Source: Lineus longissimus (lineage: Eukaryota; Nemertea; Pilidiophora; Heteronemertea; Lineidae). Taken from it: a stretch of DNA of 64,000 bases. The notes under the pieces were generated by a model. That model saw only the letters and a program-made list of their open reading frames with translations, did no database searches and was not told where the DNA came from. The DNA is taken from the NCBI RefSeq assembly GCF_910592395.1, contig NC_088309.1:12032599-12096598 (forward strand). Direction: 5' to 3'. Within the stretch, counting starts at the first letter, position 1, and each line of letters starts with the position of its first letter. Positions 22,001 to 30,552 of the stretch are shown in pieces. Both the position numbers and the translations under genes were made by a program.

Positions 22001-25000
22001 GGGTTGGTAATATTAATTGTTTTGATGCTGGGTTGGTTAATCTTTAAGTGTATTTTCTTGATTAATCCCTGACTCTGCTGAACATTTGCCTTAATCTGCT
22101 GAAATAATGACAATGCTGTACATGTACCAGTACACGATGGAATGGGCAGTTCATCTTATTAAATTGAATTTCTTTACAAAATTTGATATGTCTCACTCAT
22201 TGATGCTTTAATTTCCTTTCAGCTTGCTGGCCCTGGCAGTGGGAGAGTTCCAACACATGGCAAGCTATATCAGGCTCATTCAGTACTACATGATGCCTGC
22301 AAAGACAGAGGAGCAGTTGAAAACTCACATCAAGAACAAGGTCGCGAAACGAGCACCAGATAATCCAATTAAGGTGAGTAAGAGGTCAGGCATGAGGTAT
22401 TAGGTATCGATTAACCTTACAAAACAACAGAAACCAGACTGTTCTATTCAAGTTTTTGAAGAGTACATGTATAATGGGATAAGAATAATCTCTACACGCC
22501 CGTAAAATGAACGAGTCATCGGCCAATTTCGGTTGTATCAGTGTTTCCTCTTGTAGGGAGGGCTCAAATCTAACTGTGGACAGACATTGCCAGCATTTTC
22601 TGTGCTCCCTGCCTCTAAACTTTCCAAAAAGTCTTCACAGGCTTGCCCCTTTTCTGGTGTAGCAGGAGTAGGTTTTAGTTGGCCTCACCACCCTCTTTGT
22701 TGGCTTTATTGCCCCTGAAAAATGCAAGATAGCCAAAGTGGCTTTGCCCCCTCAGCCACAAATTCTAGCCCTGTGAAAGTAAGCACATGTGACAATAAAT
22801 ATTGATACCTTTGTTCTACTATGTGTGTGCAGTTACTCCATCTGTCTTGGGTTACTGACAATAAGTGCTAAAATTTTTGAATTATCGCGTTTGTTGCTGG
22901 TCTGATTGAAACTATTACTTAACCTGTCAAGTCGCGAACTGTTGCCATTTTGTTTGATGTTTTGAAATATTTTCTTGCAGCAAGCAAAGCAGAAGAAGAT
23001 CAGGCCAATGTTTCCTTGTACTATTGATCCTTTTGATGCGAATCATCCCAACTTACCAATAGACCATCCCAAAGAGGTCATGCCTCGCTGGTTACAGGTA
23101 AGGATTTTAGCTCAGATAACCCACTTGTGTAATGAAAAGATAGTCACATTCAAACCCTCGGGACGATTGGCATCTGTAATCGAATCCCCTCACTTCGCAA
23201 GTCACAATATTTTCTCTATTTTCCATTTGATTATTGTTTTTCAGAAACTCAAAAAGCTAAGTGAATGGAGGAACTTAAGGAAGGAGCGCCAATACGCCAG
23301 AAAGAAACAACAACGTTTGGATAAAAAGATGGCAATGAAGATAAGCAATGTGGTAAGTGAAAATGGACATTGTCACTCTTCAAATTGAAATATTGTTATC
23401 CATAAAAATTTTGCGCCTGTTTCGTTTTTTTGGCGCTAATTGTATTTTTGTCCCCCGCTGTGAAAAAATCCTCCATCCGTCAGTCCATGGCACGTCCGGC
23501 TACTTTTGAACGCAATATCAGGAGAAGTTGGTGACGTACAAAGCCAAATTTGGTATGAGGCTTCATACGGGCCTTATAAAGGTCTCTATAAAAAAAGGAG
23601 GTCACCACATCAAATCTGCGATGCCTTCCACCTGACCTCTTGAAATTTTGTGAGTGTAAATTTGGTATGAGGGTTCATATGGGCCTAAGAAAGATCCCTA
23701 TCGAAAAGTAGGTCGCCACATCAAATCTGTAATGGCTTTCACCTGATCTGTTGAAATCTTGTGAGTGCATTTGTGAATGCAAACACCCTTCAGTGACAGA
23801 ATCCTTGAATATATAAGATATAATACCCACAGAAATTTAGCAGTTATCAGTCAGTTGACAGGATAATTGCTAGAAACTGCTCTGATGCATAACCGCCAGA
23901 TGGACAACAGAAAAATTACAATAACCTTTTGATCAAAATGAAGAGTAATACATCTGAATTTAAAAAAATGAGTTGTCATTTAGCAAGACAGGTTGATTTG
24001 AAAAGGAACACTTAAAGTTCTTAAAACCATTTCGAAAGTGCGGAGAGGGTCCTGTCAAAATTCTAGACTGGGGGCTGAGGCCATTGATTTTCTCCAGCAT
24101 TTAACTGATGGCTCAATTACATGTTATTTCTCATATCTGTACCTTTATAGGAGTTAACAGATAATGTTTTGTACATTTTTAAAGTTGACTGATAGTGTTT
24201 TGTACCTTTTAGGAGTTAACTGGTAATGTTTTGTACCTTTAAGGAGTTAACTGCTGATGTTTTGTACCTTTTAGGAGTTAACTGATAATGTTTTGTACCT
24301 TTTAGGAGTTGACTGATAATGTTTTGTACCTTTTAGGAGTTGACTGATAATGTTTTTTGTACCTTTTAGGAGTTGACTGATAATGTTTTTTGTACCTTTT
24401 AGGAGTTGACTGATAATGTTTTGTACCTTTTAGGAGTTGACTGATAATGTTTTGTACCTTTTAGGAGTTAACTGGTAATGTTTTGTACCTTTAAGGAGTT
24501 GACTGATAATGTTTTGTACCTTTAAGGAGTTAACTGCTGATGTTTTGTACATTTTAGGAGTTGACTGATAATGTTTTGTACCTTTTAGGAGTTAACTGGT
24601 AATGTTTTGTACCTTTAAGGAGTTGACTGATAATGTTTTGTACCTTTTAGGAGTTAACTGATAATGTTTTGTACCTTTTAGGAGTTGACTGATAATGTTT
24701 TGTACCTTTTAGGAGTTGACTGATAATGTTTTGTACCTTTTAGGAGTTGACTGGTAATGTTTTGTACCTTTTAGGAGTTGACTGATAATGTTCGTGAGCA
24801 CTTGAAGAAGAAGAAGGAAACACCATTGTCTCCTGGAGTCCGGACCCGTTGTATGAGCAAGAAAGATTCCATCAAGTCGACTGTCATGGCCAAAATTACT
24901 ACTCGGGGGTAAGATTATTAAAGCTTATGTTTTTACTGAACATGCTAAAGAGTGTAGAGAACTTTTAAAAGTTATTTATTGGTTGAAATATGTTACTGGT

Positions 25001-27828
25001 AATGATTATTATTTCATGTAGTTGTTAGGTACTGGTATTAACTTATGCAGTCTTTGAAAAGTTGTTTCGGTGATCAGTCATCAAACCATCTTAATTCTTC
25101 TAAGCGAGAATATTGCTGGTTTGGGGGGGCTGATTCTTCTGTTTTAAGCATGTCACTTGTTCTATTAAGCCTGGTGTCCTGATGCCTTTTTCAGCAGCAG
25201 TCATGGATTGCATGGTGTGGTTTTCAGTAACAAAAAACAAAGACATTTTATATCTGCATATTGACTTTAAAGGAAAATTTCAGATAGTGTGCAGTATCTT
25301 GCTTGGAATTTTTGCATTTCTGTTAATTTGAAGCTTTCATTGGTTTGTTTGCTGTTTCAGGGCAAGAAAGAAATTATCAGAGACGTTTGGTACGAGCTAC
25401 GATGACATTGAACTGCCTCAAGATGTCCCTTCAACGAGTCATAGCAGTACCTCCCTAGAATGCGACGAGACCTTGGATGATCTTGAGAGTTCGGGAGATA
25501 ATCCTGGCAGCATGAGAGACAATTCTGGAAGCATCAGTGAAGTTAGCATGGAGAGTTCAGTTTCATCGTCATCAGATTCGGACCTGGATTCGGACAGTGA
25601 TAAGGACGCATCCGGCAGTAAGAGATCGCCAACGACAACTGATGCTGTTATAAAATGTGATTTGTCTCTTAGAAAGATTCAGCCCGCTGGTGGGAATCCT
25701 TTACTGAACTTGCCCCTGATTACTGTTTGTGTAAATCCTCAGGGCCCACCGTTAGCCTCCGAGGCAGAGACGTCCCGTGCTCAGCAGGTTGCCCGCAATC
25801 CTATACCCCAGGCCGTTCAGCCTATCCAGGCATACATGCAAGCTGCTGATGCAGACCCACCTGTTGCTCCGGTCCGACAGGCCGTCATGCCTGCTGCGGA
25901 GGCTGCACAACCCAAGGTGCCAGATATAGCTGTAGTGAGTGGATCGAACGAGAATGTTTCCGTGCCTGTATCGATTTCTAGCCCAAACCAAATACCAAAT
26001 GGGACTCCTCTCAAACTCATTGCTTCTGGCTCAGCTCAGGCTATTTTGGTGTGCAGTCCAGCACAATCTATTCTGGGTAGTGCAACCAAATCCAACGACT
26101 CACAGACTCCACCCCCACGAACTCCACCAGCATTATCCTCTCCGTCCGTGACATCCAGTCCGTCTGTGATCCTCACCCCCGGTAACCAATCGGGATTCGT
26201 CACGCCAAATAAAAAGTACCCGCTTATTGCGCCAAAATCTTCATTGGGCAAGTCAGAAAATAAAGTGTCACCGTTCATTGACAAACCTGGACTGAAGTAC
26301 CGGGGGCGGCCTAGTCCTAAGATCAAACGGCGCCTAGTCAACCGCTCGATCCAACCGAAGGGAATTATCGTCAACGCTTTCATATCCCCGGCAAAAAGCC
26401 CCACGAAAAAAGCAGCTGACAGCATCAAAGCACGTCTGCGGAGGAAACCTCGACCGATTCTCCCGAAGCTACAGATGCAGATGTTACCAGAGTCTACAAG
26501 AACTAGGCCTGCACTGGTGACACCACCTCGCGAGGGTTTCAGTGATGAAGATTACGCTTCCGATGAGGATGGCGATCTGATATCGTCACCGGTCGTGGAC
26601 GAGACCAGTGACTTCTTGGACAGTGAGATTGATGATAACGTGGGCGATAGTCAAGGTGAAGAAGAGGCTGAGGATGGTCACCTTGCTGAGCTGATGGCTG
26701 CCAGCACAACGATCAGGTAGGGGAGAATTGCAATCTGTTCCTAAAGTAATTGTTTCAATATTCAAAGAAATGGGAGAATACCTCGCTAAACTTAAGAATA
26801 ACTTAAGGAATATTAGACTCTAATATCGTTTTTTCTGAATGTCCAGTACTGCCTTACTTTTTACTGCAAGTGTATACACAGAACTAAACTGCGTGGCAAA
26901 ACTCTCTTAATATCAAGAATTTTGGGCTTGAAATAGACTATGAACAATGTACGTGCATTTTAAACATTTGTTGTGGAGTTAATACCGGTTTCGTACTCAA
27001 TTATCAACTTTGTGTAATTTTATCCCTGTTAGGACATAACCACAGCTAGTGGGCTACATGTATTAACTAGATCCAATCGTACATTGAATGTCACAGTCTA
27101 CAAAGTCAAATTATACAACTGACCTGATGATATATGATCCGTCTTTATTTCATCAACATCAACAGCACCAAACGTCCCAGAAAGAATCCTCTCATGGAGA
27201 AGAGAGCACTCACAGATGCAGTTTTTGCCTCAAACATTGTCGAGATTGATCCACTGGTAAGTATGGTTGTAATATTCGCAGTATGGTTGCAGATGACTCC
27301 TGAATATGACTGATCCCATCCTTGTTCAGTTTGTCCTACCTTACAAGGCTGTGCATACTGCTACCACTAACATTGAAAAAAAAACGAGTCTTGAGAATTA
27401 AGGTCCAATTCCATCGCAGTGGGAAACCGTCATGGTCACCCGCGTTCAACAGGCACCTGGTTTTATAGCGCAAAATAAAAAAATCTGCTCTAGCGTGGTG
27501 TTTCATAACATTGTCTGAACAAGTGGGTTTTTAACTGGCACCTGAAAATAGTAACGGTCTAAGCCCTTTGAATGTCAACGCCATGCTCATTCCAAAGCCT
27601 GGCCACCTGGGAACCTCCTTTCAACCTGAGTGCGAGGCCCTTTTTCAGTTGCTGGGGTCAACACTTCTAATTCCCTATTTCTTGTAGCGTGATGACCGTG
27701 ACACAGCATTTGCCAGGGCCTACCTGACACGAGTCAAGCAAGCCATGAAAAGTGACCCGGAGAATTTTGAGAGATTTGTACAAATTCTGGCTGAATTCGG
27801 TGAAGATGGAGAAAAGTCGCCAGTCCAG
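12019..27828 (+). CDS. GON4L: GON4-like nuclear transcriptional regulator, 20 coding exons, 3' end not found
   Basis: Relatives (human GON4L, fish Udu, fly Mute, worm GON-4) are nuclear cofactors acting with YY1/SIN3A/HDAC or at histone loci. Coding exons: 12019-12830, 13212-13449, 14125-14253, 14890-15015, 15721-15897, 16510-16599, 16960-17134, 17469-17588, 17848-17968, 18310-18451, 20156-20242, 20485-20662, 21362-21512, 22223-22373, 22981-23097, 23245-23352, 24775-24908, 25361-26716, 27166-27256, 27688-27828. All GT/AG and in phase: 1548 codons, no stop. Residues 1-270 are basic with many SP/TP sites. Conserved family blocks follow: TNEHVVAM and FEPKMTRSK (about 355-385), RTRSKLPL...APDITPDLYD (about 530-565), NDPEYNFL (about 595), and RAPDNPIK / ARKKQQRLDKKMAMKISNV (about 890-974). 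Exon 18 is long and disordered with an acidic end. Exon 20 (residues 1502-1548) looks like the first half of a PAH-type helical domain, so at least one more exon must follow; the family's SANT domain is not seen. A 5' UTR exon begins at 11984, with an in-frame stop at 11998 upstream of the chosen ATG. Confidence 0.93.
13824..13940. mobile_element. 117-bp palindromic MITE in GON4L intron 2
   Basis: Arms of about 45 bp start CAGGGCCCTGTTGTTAG and end CTAACAACCGGACCCTG and fold back on each other with few mismatches. A fragment of the interior (GCTTATAACATCATGTTGAC and following bases) recurs at 57231-57275, which marks a dispersed family. Confidence 0.75.
18949..20078 (+). mobile_element. TTTTTAGCTCACCT-family repeat, copy 1, in GON4L intron 10
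   Basis: The copy begins TTTTTAGCTCATCT and then AGAGGTGAGCT, forming an 11-bp stem (one mismatch here; perfect in copy 2). It continues with a (GTC)n microsatellite (about 18998-19047) and three tandem modules that each start at GGCACGTTT (19055, 19356, 19657; period 301 bp). It ends with AGGTGAGC and the hairpin AATGGCCCTGGCCATT. Each module carries a CCACCAGGGGGC-like word and a CAAGGTCACAGAGGTCA-like block. By eye it differs from copy 2 (28970-30118) at only about a dozen or so positions outside the microsatellite. There is no coding capacity; the class is unknown to me. Confidence 0.85.
21640..21805 (-). mobile_element. tRNA-derived SINE in GON4L intron 13
   Basis: Read on the minus strand, the sequence has a tRNA-like A-box region (ATGACCCAGTGG) and a near-canonical B-box GGTTTGATTCC (plus coordinates 21728-21738), followed by a tail beginning CTCTCTGACAGCCTAGG. 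The same tail motif recurs near 50279, indicating a family. No complete tRNA fold or CCA-ready acceptor is visible, so it is not a tRNA gene. Confidence 0.65.
23440..23770. repeat. Repeat fragment with a two-copy 112-bp internal duplication
   Basis: In GON4L intron 16, the phrase AAATTTGGTATGAGG occurs at 23546 and again at 23658. The following ~110 bp, including CACATCAAATCTG, is repeated with substitutions. The opening (CCATCCGTCAGTCCATGGCACG) resembles the start of the TTTTTAGCTCACCT-type modules, so this is probably an old relative. Confidence 0.65.
24139..24774 (+). repeat. Tandem array of 20 decoy 3' splice sites before GON4L exon 17
   Basis: A 31-bp unit (GAGTTGACTGATAATGTTTT + GTACCTTTTAG) is repeated 20 times from 24151 to 24774 (two units are 33 bp), with a partial unit from 24139. 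It stops exactly at the real acceptor: exon 17 starts at 24775 with the same 18 bases (codons E-L-T-D-N-V) and then diverges. Each unit therefore carries a branch-point-like CTGAT, a T-rich tract and an AG about 21 bases later, plus the first six codons of the exon. Unit 2 lacks the AG; a few units end AAG. Splicing to any decoy reads into a stop within about 14 codons. The annotated junction joins AATGTG|GAGTTG in phase 0 and preserves the conserved KISNV block. Confidence 0.95.
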
Positions 27829-27969
27829 GTAGGAGAAAGTTTTGAAATATTCTGAGAAGATTTCTTGGTTATTCTGTACTGATGCAGAGTTAGGTACTGG
27901 GCACTCTGTAGCAACCCAGTTCTGGGGTTAAGATAGGAAGGTTCCTATTATCAGTGTCACTGAAACTAA

Positions 27970-28600
27970 ATTCAGCTGTGCTCATTGGCTCACCGTCTAG
28001 GTGAGTCTATACAATACTGCAGTGTCCGTCGTCGTGTCCTATTTCAAAAGCAATGGCACGTTTCTTAACCGCTAAGGCTATGAACTTGAAACTTTGTACA
28101 CAGGACCCCCTAGGTCAGGTGACCTCTGACAATGAATTTCAGTCCGATCTGGTTCTTAACTTGGTCACCAGGGGGCCAGAAGTGAAAACCTAAAAAATTG
28201 TGATATCTCTCTTATGAGTGACCCGTTTTCGATAACATTTTTATGGTAGGTGCTCCTAGCAAGGATACATCACATATCATAGGGGTTTTTGATTTGACCT
28301 AGTTTTCAAGGTCACAGAGGTCAAATGGTGTGAATTGGCCGTTTGAGTGTTACTATGGCACGTTTCTTAGCCGCTAAAGCCTTTGTCATATAACCGCAGA
28401 CATCAAATTTCAGTCTGATCTGACTCTTGACTTGGCAACCTTGGGGCCAAAACTAAAAAAGGTAAAAAGTGCAATATCTCGCTTATTAGGGACTTGTTTT
28501 CAATGATATTTAAAAATAGTTACTCCAAGCAACGATACATCACATGTCGTACCAACTTTGGTTTGACCTAGACATGTAGCATGTTTCTTAACCAGGATGA
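27970..28600 (+). repeat. Diverged copy of the 301-bp module repeat
   Basis: Starting near GCTCACCGTCTAGGTGAG and GTCCGTCGTCGTG, two modules begin with GGCACGTTTCTTA at 28054 and 28357 (period 303 bp). They keep the TCACCAGGGGGC word (28165-28176) and CAAGGTCACAGAGGTCA (about 28308). It is much more diverged than copies 1 and 2 and lies downstream of the last recognised GON4L exon. Confidence 0.75.
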
Positions 28601-28907
28601 ATTCCTAACCACCAAATATCTATAAAAGCTGCTATTGCGAATCTAGTTATAAAATTTATAGAGCTTTAAGTAGCAAGCTTTTTTTTCGCGAATTTAGTCA
28701 ATCTCCTGTGTAACTATGGAGATGCAATTTTGTTATTTGTGCGCTCCGTGGAGACAGAACATTTCTTGAAGTCCAATTGTTTGAAAGTGTATCGCGGAAC
28801 ACTTTCAGCACCTAAAACCAATGGATTCCTTCAACATGTTCAGTATGTGGAACACATTCACAGTTAATTTTTGTTCATGTTGTGAGAATTCACTCCTGAA
28901 TCAACTT

Positions 28908-29025
28908 TTTATATGCTTGCTCCCTGTGGGGGGCATATTATGGTATGGCGCTCGGTGTCCGTGTGTCTGTTTTTAGCTCACCTCTTAGCAGAGGTGAGCT
29001 TATCCCATACCGTGGCGTCCGTCGT

Positions 29026-29078
<53 letters not shown>

Positions 29079-30552
29079 CGTCGTCCGTTAGCAGGGCACG
29101 TTTCGTAACTGTTAGAGCTATTGAGTTGAAACTTGGTACACATGTACCCTTATGTAATGACACCTGGGAGACCAAGTTTCGGTCCGATTCGTTTCATGGT
29201 TTGGCCACCAGGGGGCCAAACGTTAAAAGTGAAAATATGCAATATCTCCCTTAATAGTAGTCGGGAAATTTTGAAAAAAATATGGTATGTACTTCTAGCA
29301 AAGGTGCATCATATATCCTCCGGGTTTTTGATTTGACCTCCTTTTCAAGGTCACAGAGGTCAAATGGTGTAAATTGGCCGTTAGGATGTAACGATGGCAC
29401 GTTTCTAAACTGCAATGACTATTGATACCAAATTTGGTACACATTTACCCCTTAGTCAGGTGATCTCAGGGACCGAAGTTTGGTCCAATATGATTCACCA
29501 CTTGACCACCAGGGGGCAAAATCCAAAAACCTTAAAAATGTGATTATTCCTTAACTTCTTGCCCGATTGCCACCAATTTGATATCATGGGTACATCTAAC
29601 CATCATACAGTATACGTCACACAGGTTTTTAATTTGACCTTCTTGTCAAGGTCACAGAGGTCAAATGGCGTAAATTCGCTGTCAGGCCGTAACTATGGCA
29701 CGTTTCTTAACTGCAATGACTATTGATCACAAATTAAGTACACATGTACCCCTTGGTCAGGTGATCTCAGGTACCGAAGTTTGGTGCGATCTGATTTGCC
29801 GTTTGGCCTCCAGGGAGGGGGCCAAATCCTAAATTCCTCAAAATGCCATTATTCCTAGTAATGACTTGCCCGATTGGCACCAATTTTATATCATAGGTAC
29901 ATCTAATTCTAACAACCATTCAATGTGTCACCCGGGTCTTCTTTGATTTGACCTACTTTTCAAGGTCACAGAGGTCGAATGTACTGTAAATTGGCCATTT
30001 TGGGGAAATTGTAATTGCTTGGACCTACATCAAACCTAACACTACATGACACAAGACCATGCTCTTTATCCATCTTTCCTCCACATGAGGTGAGCACAAT
30101 GGCCCTGGCCATTTCATTCCGTGTGTCTGTCTGGCCGTCTGTCTGTCCGTTAACTTTTCATTGTCCGCGCGATGACTCAAATTACGCATCATGTATATTC
30201 ACCAAACCTGGTTTGTAGGCCACTAGTATTGGCCCAAAGAAGCCTATTGATTTGGAGGTCAAAAGGTCAAAGGTCAAGGTCACAAAGACATATTTTCTAT
30301 TTACCGCTAAGGTCAAGGTCACATAGGTACCACGAAATGACAGCTTGGACGTTTTTGCAAACTTCACTCCTCACCAAATTACCCCCACAGTGCAATCTCT
30401 GAATGATTTCAGCCGCAACAATATTTGCATGTACAGTAGTGCGTTTCTCCTACAATTGCAAGGATGCTACTTCACACACTTTTCACCTTAACCAAATACA
30501 CTTCACTGTTATGGTGGGCATATATTGCGCACGCTCTGCGTAGCTCTTGTTA
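28908..30552 (+). mobile_element. AGGTCA-rich repeat split by a younger insertion
   Basis: The left part (28908-28969, with CCCTGTGGGGGGCATATTATGG) and right part (30119-30552, ending GGGCATATATTGCGCACGCT...GCGTAGCTCTTGTT) read as one older element if the 28970-30118 insertion is removed. The right part has AGGTCA half-sites at 30256, 30264, 30271 and 30277, and again at 30310 and 30316. It is non-coding. The family looks familiar from marine invertebrate genomes, but I cannot name it. Confidence 0.65.
28970..30118 (+). mobile_element. TTTTTAGCTCACCT-family repeat, copy 2, with 11-bp target duplication
   Basis: The structure is the same as at 18949-20078: terminal hairpin AGCTCACCTCT/AGAGGTGAGCT, a longer (GTC)n microsatellite (about 29019-29090), three ~301-bp modules and the end hairpin AATGGCCCTGGCCATT. 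It is flanked by an exact 11-bp direct repeat CCGTGTGTCTG (28959-28969 and 30119-30129), which restores a plausible empty site in the surrounding repeat. The high similarity to copy 1 suggests recent movement. Confidence 0.85.

Noticed and set aside
24139-24774. CRISPR-like repeat array
   Set aside because: The units are contiguous without unique spacers, the genome is eukaryotic, and the unit matches the adjacent intron/exon junction.
26036-26428. 130-codon antisense frame in GON4L exon 18
   Set aside because: Shadow of the long coding exon on the plus strand; no independent evidence.
28913-29254. 113-codon frame with a long arginine run
   Set aside because: Produced by the (GTC)n microsatellite inside a transposable repeat; the same run is open on the other strand.
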